From Aporrectodea caliginosa (Eukaryota; Annelida; Clitellata; Crassiclitellata; Lumbricidae), in assembly GCA_020284085.1 (NCBI GenBank), contig JACEVL010001161.1, positions 5,983,930 to 6,047,929 of the forward strand: DNA of 64,000 nt, given 5' to 3'. Positions 21,522 through 31,474 of the stretch are shown here, in pieces. Within the stretch, counting starts at the first letter, position 1. Each line of letters starts with the position of its first letter. Below the pieces are notes generated by a model. It had not been told where the DNA came from, made no database searches, and worked only from the letters and a program-made list of their open reading frames with translations. The translations under genes and the position numbers were made by a program.

Positions 21522-21607
21522 TGTGAACAAATGTTTTGCATATATAATGAGCACAGGTGTTCTTTAGGTTGATATATATATAATGTGTATCGATTGTTAA
21601 GCGTTTT
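21522..21607 (+). promoter_or_regulatory. U3 with TATA box
   Basis: Present only at the 3' end. A TATATATATAATG box at 21572-21584 lies about 28 nt upstream of 21608, where the segment shared with the 5' end begins, so 21608 is a credible transcription start. Confidence 0.65.
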
Positions 21608-22353
21608 AGTCTTAGGCTTTAGTTGCGCTGTCGGCTCGTGGGCGCTTGGCCTAAAGTAGCCTAAACTTTGGCTGACGATAGATTCTCTACACGTGCAGTT
21701 AGCGCGCCAAACTTAGAAACTGCTGATGACAGTGAATTTGAACTATACAGTGTAGTACAGTTGTTTTAAGGCAAGAGTTGAGTTTGTTGTTATTAAACTG
21801 TGTTTGAAGAAGAGAAAGAAACATTGAAAGAACTGAGTCAATAAGCTATAGTCGAAAAACTAAGGGGGTGGAATCCACCCCCTGGTGCCTCGGGTATATC
21901 AGGTATAACTTTTGAATGGCGTGGGCTACCACCATGATGTTTACCTCAAAATGTGCGCCAATGAATCTGCTACAGCTACCTAAAATGCAAAATTATATTC
22001 CATATGAAAAAATTATGCTTAAAAACGTAACCCCCCTTGGTATACCCCGAGGGTTAACACATCAAACTAATAATTTTGGCCAAAGGTTTGTAAAATTCAT
22101 TTTTGAAATGTACCTTAGAAAAGTATTTTGGAAAGTATTTCGGAAAAGTATTTTGAATTCCCCAAAATACTTCTTAAAAGTATGTTGAAAATACTTTTAC
22201 AAAATACATTTCAAAAGTATTTTGAAACTACAAAAAAATAGTATTTTCTATTTTGAAAATAGAAATCTACTTTCAGAATACTTTTGTGCCCATCACTGCC
22301 AAAAATCATAGTGGGCCGTAGGTCAAAGAAGGTTGGCCACCCCTGGTGTAAGA

Positions 22354-23063
22354 GTAGATGGTGAGCACACTTCCTATACTTGCCATGTTAAATTTTTGGC
22401 TAAAGTTTTCAATTCGGTTGGTGGCGCTACGATCGCCCGTTGCGTCGAAAAACATGGCCGGCCATGGAAGTTGTTGACAAGCGTATACAAGAATATTGTA
22501 AAAGAATTGATATTTACGGTTTGAAAATAAATCTTCATTTAATTCATATTTACGTAACAATATATCGTTCTTCAGTCTCGTTAGTTCCAGTTGTTATTGT
22601 TGTTGTTAATGATAAGGATATATTTATTTATTTATAACAGACACCGAGTTGATGCAATTTTGGTTGCACGTCGCGTGCGGCACCCCTTTTGTATATGGAT
22701 TGAACCGAACCTTGTTTGCTGTGTAAACATTTAGAATCGGGGCGCGTAGGTTTCGTGAGTGTGGGTTAGACGTCGTGACAGTCGGTTAGGGTAAGGTTAG
22801 GCGTCGTGAGGGTCGTTTATGGTCAAGGTTAAGGTTAGTGTTGTCATTAGAAAACATGGTACATTCCGCGCAGCATGCCAAATGATGCCGTAAAACGCCA
22901 GTTAACTTATGCACCCGGATACTTAATGTTTGCCGTTGCTGAACTGTATCATATGAGCATGAAAGAAAGTTTGTTGAATGAATTTTACTTGTGTAAGTTC
23001 AAATGAATTTTACTTGTGTTATTTCCATTGAATTTTAATTTTGTAACTAGGATTTCTCCAATA
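22354..23063. other. Intergenic, with a dispersed repeat
   Basis: About 22744-22862 carries 'ttaggcgtcgtgagggtc' followed by 'cattagaaaac.tggtac'. A second copy is at about 23356-23447, so this is a short repeat flanking or within the P-element relic. No ORF is supported. Confidence 0.45.
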
Positions 23064-24433
23064 ATGCCTACCTGTTGGGCACCCAGATGCAGAACTGGAT
23101 ATCGCACTGGCGCCAATGTTTCCTACGTTAAACGACGTTTATAAACACGCGACAGAATGTGGAAAGTGGGAGTTAGGCCTAACGAAGGACGCAGAACCCT
23201 CGATAGAGCAATTCGTTGTCAGAAGATGAGGATCAAGGAACTCATCCACACTTGTTGTCATATTTTATATTGTGTCATTTCTTGAAGGCAGTGTTGGTGC
23301 ACTTTCAGGCAAGCTTATAGTATCGGGGGCTGACGGATATATTGTATAAGTTTACTGGCATTGTGAGTGTCGGTTAGAGAAAGGTTAGGCGTTATGAGGG
23401 TTGGTTAGGGTTAGTGTCGTCATTAGAAAACCTGGTACCGTTAGGCGTCCTCGCAGTATTCCCAAAGATACTGTATAATCCTTGAGCCAACAATACTATA
23501 AGTTTGCCCATTTTCACTCCACACTTTTAGTCATTTGCTATTTCAATTTGAGCACACTTGTGCATTTTCAAAATTCCACACTTTTAGTAATGTACCATTT
23601 CAATTTGAACACACTTGTTTTGTAGCTCTTCAGTAATTCGGTTGCTACTGGCCTTGAATTACACAAAGTTCATGGTCCTGGACTTATGGATTCAAATGCA
23701 ACTGTTCAGTTCACACACAGAATCACGACTTATTCGATCTGCGCAATGGTCGACTTCCAAAGGATGGTTTAAGAGTGGATTCTGAACGAGATAAGTTAAA
23801 AGACTCTCTTATAACTGACTGCCTTATGGTAGACAACATTGGCATATATATAATTTTCAAATTCTAGCTGGTAACCCCTCCTCCTTTGCTTTCTGAAAGC
23901 CTATTCCTGAAACTCATGGCCTTGTGCACTGGCAATGCCTCTGAACAGTTCGAGCTACTAGAGGTGCTTTCTTAATGGTTGAATACAATACAATGTAATT
24001 AACAATGGACTTAACTGATTATGTATTGTTTGAATTGTTGAATTGTTGAATTTGGTACTTGGTGTCAATAGAAAGTCTGAGTAAGGGGTTATTTAAATAT
24101 TAACTGAACAATTTGTATGCAACCGTTATAGGTATGCTGTCTGTTTAGTGGGAAGATTATTATTATAATAAGTAAGATATAAATTATTAAAATTAAATCA
24201 TATTTCATTTTTAGATGTTCTTTGGAACCATTTGCCAGTCTTGTGGTGGCAATGACCATCCCAGTCCAAACCAATTTCTTTATGCCTACAGACTGTTATC
24301 CAATTCTAATCTTGTGAAACCTGGAAGACATGCTAGCGTGTGTGCAGATCCATTGAACATGCTATTCTTTTGCCTACAAGTACAACTTCGATTGAATGAC
24401 TTCTTCAAGAAATGCAATCTGGTGGCAATGTAA
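23064..24433 (+). pseudogene. P-element-type (THAP) transposase relic
   Basis: Three collinear fragments. At 23064 the frame MPTCWAPRCRTGYRTG resembles the start of a THAP zinc finger (Cys-x4-Cys) and then hits stops. At 23730-23840 the frame reads LFDLRNGRLPKDGLRV followed by DSLITDCLMVDNIG, resembling the core of P-element transposases. At 24215-24433, after a ttttag acceptor, the frame gives MFFGTICQSCGGNDHPSPNQ and FLYAYRLLS, matching the GGxNDHPxxxQF motif of the C-terminal domain. THAP/P transposases cut and paste DNA using a THAP DNA-binding domain. Multiple breaks make this copy non-functional. The family call rests on recall of these motifs. Confidence 0.6.
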
Positions 24434-25530
24434 AAGTGACTACAGCGTGCTGTTAGTGAAGTCATGTGAAGTTCATTTAGAATATCGTTATACATGCTTG
24501 TGTTTGGTTTGACATAAAAAATTTTAAAGCGGACTTCCAACATTTGAATCAACCGTGTTAGTGAAACAGACGGGAAGTTAAAACCACCTTGCGTTTTAAT
24601 TTCAACCAATTTATTTCCAGAAGAAAAATTGCTCGAATTTCAAGAGTTTTCATGCAATCATTACAAGATGTGAACTTGCACAGTTTGTGTGCCACATAGC
24701 CACCAAGATAAAAGAGAATGGCATCTTCTGGCTGACTCTTGCTGTAATCATGTTCTGTTTGTTCTTTTTGAGGATTTTATTCTTCCGATTTAGTTTGCAA
24801 GAGTTCATCAATCAACACTTCTATCTGAGGCACAAATGGCAGCAGTTCATAAGCAAAGTTTCCAGACTTACATGATTACAGTGCCAATGAGCTGTTGTAC
24901 TGTTTTAATTGCTTCAATAGTTTTAATTGTGATTTGCCGACTTGTTTTGACTCATGCGGAAGTTATCTCGTTTTACTGACTAATACATTTCTGAATTTCT
25001 TTTCCTCATATGGACTAACTAATAGTATTATATATTTGGATATTTATTTAGTGCTACAAATGACATAACATTCACTTGGACTAACACTAAGGGGAGCAAT
25101 GGACTTGACAAATGAGCAAAGACAAACGACCAATGGCGATCATTTATTCGTACCCATCACTGACGTGGGGGACTGATGATGATCATGATAGTGCCCTTCA
25201 GGAATCTTGTAGAACCTCACACTCTGTCCAGATGTTCACTTTGAATCTGATGAAAGTTGATGTAAACTCATTTGTTTACTAAGCTTGCATGGGCTTCTGG
25301 TCTTTTCCGTCAATCAATAAGCAGTGACCTCATATGATAAGAATATATCAATTTTCAACAAATATTTGCAATTTGATAAATTTTACCGGCGTTGTGTCAT
25401 TTTCTATGTTCTAATTGTCTCTGCTTATGTGTTACAAAATTTTACAGTTATCACCTATCATGGGCGATGTCGCGCTTACGGCGACGCCATCGCCATCTAG
25501 CGAACTATTTATTATTAGCCACATATTATT
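24434..25530. other. Intergenic, nothing recognised
   Basis: Short frames at 24286-24609 (minus) and 24687-24875 (plus) lack motifs. The first part may be the 3' flank of the P-element relic. Confidence 0.45.
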
Positions 25531-25532
25531 AT

Positions 25533-25533
25533 C

Positions 25534-25580
<47 letters not shown>
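25533..25580. repeat. (CTAT)n microsatellite, LINE tail
   Basis: Twelve or so CTAT units directly abut the 3' end of the minus-strand LINE relic, i.e. an (ATAG)n tail of that LINE. Confidence 0.85.
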
Positions 25581-25581
<1 letters not shown>

Positions 25582-25670
25582 GGAATTTATATAGCACCCC
25601 TTCAAGATAACTACTCAGAGGCGCTCCCGACCCAGGCCCGGTCAAAGAGGAAGGTCTTAAGTAGTCTATA

Positions 25671-27252
25671 CACTGTGTCCGGATGAAAAGTAGAACACAA
25701 CAAAAAGTGTCATAACTCGGTCAAAACTATCAGTATTTACCTGAAATTTTAAACACAACAACAGTGACCATATCTACACGAGATCCTAAAGCCGTTTGGA
25801 AATGTTCGTGAATTTATCATATTTATGAGCGTTTGCAATGGAGCACTGACAAATTAAAGTTTCCAACATGGGCCCTTACATATTACATAAGAAAGTGAAG
25901 TTCAGCTACAGCTGGTGTTCAAAATGTCCTCCTCGTTCACGGACACATGACCGTAGACGTGGACGCCACTGTTTGATGGCCCGGTCGATGATCGCGTGGT
26001 CAAACAGCTGCCACTCCTCAACCAGACGCGCCCTTAGATGATCGACGTCACGAATACGGGAACGATAAACGCGCTCCTGCAGTACACTCCAGATTTGGTA
26101 GTCAACTGGATTGAGGTCTGGACTGTTGGGTGGCCACATCTGCGGTGATATGAAGTCGGGTGTCTCCCGGGACAGCAGAGCAATGGTCTCACGTGCTCGA
26201 TGCGCAGGGGCACTGTCTTGTTGGAATGTGAAGTAGCCGCCAGAAACCTGCTTGATAGCAGGTAGCAGATGTTGAGTGAGCAGCACATCGCGATAGTACG
26301 CTCCATTTACCTTCACACCCGGCTCAACAAAGATCAAATGAGTGCACCCCAGGGTTGACACACCGACTGAGACCATTAGTGACTTTGAAAAGTGTGAACG
26401 TGTTTTGAGGAGACGTTCAGCAGGCACGTGTTTCTTGCGCGTCCCAGCCGCCGCATAAACGCGATCATTCTGGAGGTTGACAGGAGGAGCGACGGTAAAA
26501 ACTTTTTCGTCCGTAAACCATATGAATGGGACTGTGTGCTCAGGGTATTTCTTCAGCAGCTGCTTGACGCGTACAAGACGTGTCAGTTTGTTTCTTGGTG
26601 TTAGATCTTGCGCTCGCCTCTTCTTAAAACAAACCAGCTTCAAGTCCTTGGCAACGATTTCGTGTACTGCGGTCTTCGGAATCCCAATATCCCTCGCAAT
26701 CTGACGCACCGTTCTATGGGTTCCCGGTGCATCTTCTTGGCTTAATGCCAGCCTTTCAACCAACTCGACGTTTTCAACAGTGCGTGTCGTGCGTTTTTGG
26801 CCACTGCCAGGTTTTCGCTTCACTGTGCCGGTTTCATCGATCTTCTTCAATAGCTTACTCACAGACGAAAGACACCAACCTTTATTCGAAAATTCATTCA
26901 GAAACCTTCTCGCTCCATAACCATGTTCTTGCCGCAGTACTTTAATTAAAATTTTATCTTCTTCTGTAAACGCCATTTTTGTTGTGCTTAGACCAAAACA
27001 AGTGACGTATTTCATCGATGACGACGTCACAGCGTCTGCGTAAGTAAGGGCCCATGTTGGAAACTTTAATTTGTCAGTGCTCCATTGCAAACGCTCATAA
27101 ATATGATAAATTCACGAACATTTCCAAACGGCTTTAGGATCTCGTGTAGATATGGTCACTGTTGTTGTGTTTAAAATTTCAGGTAAATACTGATAGTTTT
27201 GACCGAGTTATGACACTTTTTGTTGTGTTCTACTTTTCATCCGGACACAGTG
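25671..27252 (-). mobile_element. Mariner element, DD37D type, apparently intact, 1582 bp
   Basis: Terminal inverted repeats 25671-25879 and 27044-27252 are 209 bp each and identical base for base in my comparison. The ends are CACTGTGTCCGGATG and its complement, flanked by TA (25669-25670, 27253-27254). A full transposase frame lies between. Identical long TIRs and an open frame point to a very recent insertion, possibly a still mobile copy. Confidence 0.92.
25906..26976 (-). CDS. Mariner transposase, DD37D type, 356 aa
   Basis: Cut-and-paste transposase. I start it at MAFTEEDKILIKVLRQ (26976); an in-frame ATG further upstream lies in the TIR. An N-terminal helix-turn-helix pair is suggested by residues 20-45 (ARRFLNEF..LSSVSKLLKK) and 90-108 (VRQIARDIGIPKTAVHEIV), with a basic GRPR-like linker between (KRKPGSGQKR). 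Catalytic residues: D156 (WFTDEKVF), D254 (FQQDSAPAH), D292 (SPDLNPVDYQIW). There are 37 residues between the last two, so DD37D rather than the DD34D of classical mariner or the DD34E of Tc1. Length is normal for the superfamily and no stop or frameshift is present. Confidence 0.92.
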   Translation of the reverse strand: MAFTEEDKILIKVLRQEHGYGARRFLNEFSNKGWCLSSVSKLLKKIDETGTVKRKPGSGQKRTTRTVENVELVERLALSQEDAPGTHRTVRQIARDIGIPKTAVHEIVAKDLKLVCFKKRRAQDLTPRNKLTRLVRVKQLLKKYPEHTVPFIWFTDEKVFTVAPPVNLQNDRVYAAAGTRKKHVPAERLLKTRSHFSKSLMVSVGVSTLGCTHLIFVEPGVKVNGAYYRDVLLTQHLLPAIKQVSGGYFTFQQDSAPAHRARETIALLSRETPDFISPQMWPPNSPDLNPVDYQIWSVLQERVYRSRIRDVDHLRARLVEEWQLFDHAIIDRAIKQWRPRLRSCVRERGGHFEHQL

Positions 27253-27741
27253 TAGAAAGAATCAGAGAGGTCTCGCGGGAGAGAACGAAGGTCTGAGGGG
27301 AGGCTATTCCAGAAAGAAGGACCAACGATCGAGAAAGCCCGACGCTGTCTAGTAGCAGAGCGAGCATGCGGAACTATGAAGTCACCTCTAGAGGCCGAGC
27401 GCAGAGATCGGCGACCAGAGCATGCCGAGGTTAAAGTGAAGAGCTCCCGGAGATAGACAGGTGATCTGCCCAGAACACAGTGCCAGACAATGGAGGAGAC
27501 CCTATTATAGGCCCCTAATGGATGCGCTGCTGGACCGGGAGCCAGTGGAGGACATCACGCATAAATGCAGAGATGTGGCCAAACTTAGGGACACCACCAT
27601 TAGACGAGCTGCCGCCCGCAAAACGCCTTCCAAAGGATGCAAACGGACTTGTGCGCTCGCCATCTATAGGCCTATCCTACACCACGACTACGAGTAATCA
27701 ACCACAGTTGGTCGAACGCCTCCGAAATTCTTGCTCTGAGC

Positions 27742-28078
27742 CAGAGGTGCAAAAAACCAAACTTTTTTCAAAATGAAAAGTTGGTTTTTTGGTTTTTTGG
27801 TTATTTTGTTTTTGAGATTTTCCTATTTCGGATCATAAAACTCATAAAATGGCATAATACCGTTCAAATTAATCAGATGCATATAAATGAAATTAACTAG
27901 GACATCAGAACCGTAAAATGTCACAAAACGAAGTTAACAAAGACCGTACAACAATTGCCAAGGGAACTGAAGAGACAACATTTTTGGTATCTATAATATT
28001 TAAATTTGTAAAAAACCAAAAAACCAAAATTTGCGTTTTTTTTTAAACAAAACAAAAAACAAGCCTTTAACAGCCGTG
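27742..28078. mobile_element. Probable hAT-like MITE with reiterated interior
   Basis: Begins CAGAGGTGCAAAAAACC and ends AACAGCCGTG. Flanking 8-mers ctctgagc (27734-27741) and ctctcagc (28079-28086) differ at one base. Both inner flanks are built of ggttttttgg / ccaaaaaacc units in opposite orientation. The terminal repeats match only partly, so the limits are tentative. Confidence 0.45.
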
Positions 28079-28316
28079 CTCTCAGCCAATAGGTTTGTTC
28101 TGTTGATAACTTCATTAACTTCATCTGGTAGAACTCTCTTAAGAAGTAGATTTACAGAGTCATACAGATGTTGACTGATGTCATCAACCATTCCAAAGGC
28201 TCGACGTTCTTTAGCTCCCGGAAAGAGAATTCCCTGCGACTTATTCTTTAGATATCTTCAATGGTGGAAAGCGCCGACTCCATCTGAAAACATGGCGTAG
28301 CCTACTTCTCTTTGCT

Positions 28317-28683
28317 GGTGTCACGAAATAGAGTATCCCCATACATGAGTATCCCCCTTGGCGAAATGGAGTATTCGGTTTAATTTGCATTTTTGGCGGT
28401 TTCTAAGTGTATTCAGTCGTAGGCCCTACTGTTTGGATTTATTGTACACATAATATTTTTAAATTGCGTATCTTTAGTTTGTAAGTGACCTGAAATCAAT
28501 TTACTTCGTTTTTGTGATTTTGACTGGATTTTCGCCGAGGCTATCGTAATGCGTATGACGATGGAGGATAGAATGGTTTATCCCCCCGGATATTCTAAAC
28601 CGGTTTATTCCATCCGGGGGTATAAATTCATACATCCCCCCGGATAGTCCTAGGACGGATAGCCTACTCTATTTCGTGATACC
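28317..28683. mobile_element. Small inverted-repeat element, unclassified
   Basis: GGTGTCACGAAATAGAGTA at 28317-28335 is mirrored by TACTCTATTTCGTGATACC at 28665-28683 (18 of 19 positions). The interior has short palindromes around 'ccggggggata'-like words. No clear target duplication was seen, so the superfamily is uncertain. Confidence 0.6.
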
Positions 28684-29029
28684 GGCGGAGATAAGTATAC
28701 TTACTATTCAGAGAGGCAAATGTTTCCGTGTGTAGGCCTAGGGCCTACATAGCTGCCTTATCTACTCTGCAGATAAGGCGGATAGCAGGCTTAATTAATT
28801 ACCTAAACTCCGTCTCGGTGCTTACATAAGGCCAATCAACACAGGACCGTTGCGGTCGTCTTACTTATCGACATGGCGTTCTATGTGTATTATGTCCGTG
28901 ATTTCCTTAAAGTGGAGGTTTAAAAACATTTATCAAATGAGAGTCAATTTGTTTCTGGTCATATTTCATATCTCTTGAATATTAAGGCTAATTAAATATC
29001 ATTCAAAATATATTGATAAATTTAGTAGA
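28684..29029. other. Region downstream of gene 2, nothing recognised
   Basis: Contains aggccta words (about 28732-28746) and no ORF. Confidence 0.5.
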
Positions 29030-29035
29030 TTTATT
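29030..29035 (-). promoter_or_regulatory. Poly(A) signal AATAAA of gene 2
   Basis: AATAAA on the minus strand, about 67 nt beyond the stop codon at 29104-29102. Confidence 0.5.
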
Positions 29036-29101
29036 TCATAACCTGGTTAAATGCATAGGCCTAATTATTTGTTTGTCAGAATCTGTTGATGAAAAGCGAG
29101 T

Positions 29102-29997
29102 TTAATTTCGACTTAAAGTGTAAACATAAACTCCATCATCAAAATATCCTGAGACGATCAGTTGTCTATTTTTTTCGTCATAACACAATCTTCGTGGTTC
29201 TCGGATCCTCGTTTCTTCCTTTTCTTCTTTTGTTGGACAAACAATTCTATTCCATTTAAGATTGGAATCCAGGAGAATCACTCTATCATTCTCTGTGTCA
29301 GCCACAAGCACTCGATCGTCTGAATCGATGGAAAGATATTGAGGACTTCTCAGTTTATGTGTTTCATTTGAAGGAATAAAACTACGAATTACTATCTGTC
29401 CATCTCTGGTCAATTCACTTATGCCACGCCGCATTAGCTTCTCTATCCCACTTGACCCACTCTCTCCCTTCTCTTTCTTTGCCTCGTATTCGTGAAGGAT
29501 GATTAAATTCCCGATGGTTGTTTCCACTGCATGGAGAGCGGTCTCGATGTCTCTTGGTAACTGAATGGATCGAATAAGTTTTGCGTCTGTTCCGTAGACA
29601 TTCAGTATGGACGGGGATATATCGACTAACAACAACTGACCATCAGTGGACACTGACAGTGTCACTGGTCGATAATCAGTGGTCAGCCATTTGATGATTT
29701 TGTGTCTGTCATCTGTTTCTCTTGTTATCTTCCAGACGCATTTCATTTCATAGTCTGAGACGTAGAGACAATTGTTCTTCACACAGGATCCAATGTCGAA
29801 GGGATCTCTAATCTGTTTTATAGTGAATATCTTCTGAAGATTAAATTGATTTTGACCGTTGAAGACACGAACTACATTGTTAGGATATGATCGACAGAGA
29901 ACGTAGATTTCTTTTTGCAGTTTAGTCAAGCCACGCACACGTTCATTTCCTCGTATCTGGATTCTCTGAGTGAAGGTGGTGGAAACCGGACACACGA
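29102..29997 (-). CDS. Gene 2 terminal exon: NHL-like beta-propeller
   Basis: About 298 residues in phase 1 after the acceptor ttgaag (30003-29998), ending RN and TAA. Blade-like repeats: LYVSDYEMKCVWKI, VTLSVSTDGQLLLV, YGTDAKLIRSIQL, PQYLSIDSDDRVLVAD and RRLCYDEKNRQLIVSG. It parallels gene 1's last exon blade by blade, and both begin with Val-x-x-Cys in the same phase (VSVDC and VVCPV). A likely protein-interaction propeller of the NHL type; partner and location are unknown. A short Lys/Glu/Gly/Ser insertion (KKEKGESGSSG) lies between two blades. The open frame extends a little into the intron upstream, which explains a spurious earlier ATG. Confidence 0.78.
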
Positions 29998-30180
29998 CTT
30001 CAATAAAAACAAAATAATCTATATTGCGCAAATAGTGGACAGGTAGTAATATCTTTTTAATTTATTAATTTATATGCTATTATAATTAACTAGTTAGTTT
30101 TCCATTTTTGAATTCTTTTTTGTGTTATTATTTGTATTTTTATTAAATAATATTGTATTGTGTTGTATTGTATTTGATAA

Positions 30181-30855
30181 TTTATAAAGCGCTTCTCATA
30201 TCATACGCCTTTCAGAAGCGCTCCCAGTGCGAGGTACTCCGAGAGAAAAGGAAGGCTTTAAGGTGAGAGAAAGAGGTAGAGATGCTACCAGAGAGGATTG
30301 TAGGGCGTAGAGAAGGAGGAAGTCCATTCCATAGAGAGGAACCTATACAGGCAAAGGATCTGGATTGAGCCATTGTGGTCCTAACCTGGGGAAACAGGTC
30401 AAGCCGGTCAGAGGATCTGAGAGGACGCAATGACGTGGCAGAGAGGGGACGAAGAATATGGTGACAAAGATATTTTGGAGCAAGACCCATTTTAGATTTG
30501 AGCACGAGAATGAGACCTTTAAACTGGATGCGCGCAGAGAGAGGTAGCCAATGAAGTTGTTCAGCCATAAATGTAGAGATTTGAGAGAATCGAGGGAGGC
30601 GAGCTTTAAGTCTGGCAGCAGCATTCAGTACGGACTGAAGAGGAGATAGAGGAACCTTGGGTAAGCCAACAAGGAGAGAATTGCAATAGTCAATTCGAAA
30701 ACAGACAAAAGCATGGACAATTTAGGTGAAAGTAGAGGATGAATCAGATCTGCGAATAGCTCTAAGACGCCTAAGTTGGGAGTAAGCAGAACGGGTGAGC
30801 TTGGATATGTGAAGGTGGGGGAGCTATCTAGGGTGAAACCCAAGTCACGGACACT
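30181..30855 (-). pseudogene. CR1/L2-like LINE 3' fragment inside gene 2
   Basis: Minus frames give LHWLPLSARIQFKGLILV, MGLAPKYLCHHIL, FACIGSSLWNGLPP and then the 3' end aagcgctttataaat with a (TACAA)n-like tail. It is the nearest relative here of the 10.1 kb LINE (LHWLPLSDRIQFKVLAL). Frameshifts divide it into at least three readings. It lies in the intron between the two exons of gene 2. Confidence 0.75.
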
Positions 30856-31474
30856 AGATCAGAATGTGAAATGCGGACACTTTTAAGAGAGTAAGGAGTT
30901 GCTGGAGTTAATAGAAGTTAAAGTGCATCTAGCAAGTGTTTGATCATTCAATGCGTTAGACTGACACCTAAATAAAAAACACCAAAATATATTAATAACT
31001 ATTATTAATCGATTATGTTTCTGTTACAGTATGATAACTATAAGTTATTTTCGAGTGTTGTTGGTTACTGAGATCATAGAAAGTATTACTTTATGTTTGT
31101 GCAAATTCATTTTATTTTATTTATTAATTTAACTTGCTGTTCGTTGTCTTCTTCCTTGTCTACCGTTCTGAGTTTTTGCTTGTCTTTACTGCTTATATCA
31201 CACGCTACAGACCTTTTAACCTCATAGAATTCTCTTTCTAATTACATGAAGATTTACTGCAACACCTTAATTACTTGTTTTCCGTTTGACTACTTGTCGC
31301 TGTCATTAATGTCTGAATAGCTCACTTTTGTTGTCTTTAATACTTTTAATCTCACTGCAAGCCTTTTATTGCCTCTTTGCCATTCCACTTGCTTATTTGT
31401 CTTCCAAACCCACCCACTTATGGCTTCTTCTAATGTCTTGATTTGTCTCAAAGTAGACTAAATTGGGGCTGAAA
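30856..31474. other. Intron of gene 2, nothing recognised
   Basis: AT-rich sequence with no coding or repeat signal. Confidence 0.5.

Larger units (their letters stand above)
15264..21842 (+). mobile_element. Gmr1-like Ty3/gypsy LTR retroelement with R-U5 ... U3-R ends (level 4)
   Basis: The first 235 bp (15264-15498) recur as the last 235 bp (21608-21842) with a single mismatch that I can find. The right copy is preceded by an 86-bp U3 with a TATA box, whereas the left copy has no U3. The left copy continues into U5 and a primer binding site that the right copy lacks. The order is therefore R-U5-PBS-gag-PR-IN-RT-RH-PPT-U3-R, like the genomic RNA rather than an integrated provirus with full LTRs. 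Integrase precedes RT, an arrangement that I know from the Gmr1 lineage. Confidence 0.75.
14726..22053. mobile_element. piggyBac-like element (level 3 of the nest)
   Basis: TTAA at 14722-14725 followed by CCCTCGGGCTACCAAG pairs with CTTGGTATACCCCGAGGG preceding TTAA at 22054-22057. The CCCTCGG ends and TTAA duplication mark a piggyBac-type insertion. About 540 bp of left arm and 210 bp of right arm remain as its own sequence, without a transposase that I recognise. An LTR retroelement (15264-21842) is inserted between the arms. Confidence 0.8.
14084..22298. mobile_element. Second hAT MITE (level 2 of the nest)
   Basis: The left end CAGTGATGGGCAAAATAC and right end TTTTGTGCCCATCACTG are inverted repeats, flanked by a perfect 8-bp duplication ccaaaaat (14076-14083 and 22299-22306). 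The interior next to both ends is dominated by reiterated 'aaaagtattttgaaaatac' motifs. The element is split by the TTAA-flanked insertion below. Confidence 0.88.
13740..22345. mobile_element. Outer hAT MITE (level 1 of the nest)
   Basis: The left end CAGGGATGACCAACCCGCGG at 13740 and right end GGTTGGCCACCCCTG at 22345 are imperfect inverted repeats. They are flanked by a perfect 8-bp duplication gtgtaaga (13732-13739 and 22346-22353), so both ends belong to one insertion. The GC-rich 'ggcccgcgggcc' subterminal sequence is typical of many hAT MITEs. Its own sequence is about 390 bp; the rest is nested younger elements. Confidence 0.85.
25581..27695 (-). mobile_element. CR1/L2-like LINE 3' relic, split by a mariner
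   Basis: 25581-25670 carries the typical LINE 3' end (inverse of gtgctatataaat) and 'ctcagaggcgctcccgac', as in the LINE at 11.3 kb. 27255 onward continues the same LINE on the minus strand, with translated blocks matching the thumb region only in broken frames. The two parts flank a TA-duplicated mariner, so the LINE was in place first. Confidence 0.65.

Noticed and set aside
22306..22637. Overlapping small ORFs on both strands right of the nest
   Set aside because: They cross the hAT MITE end and show no motif.
26977..27090. Upstream ATG giving a 394-aa mariner transposase
   Set aside because: The extra N-terminus is encoded by the terminal inverted repeat, and MAFTEEDK fits the family start better.
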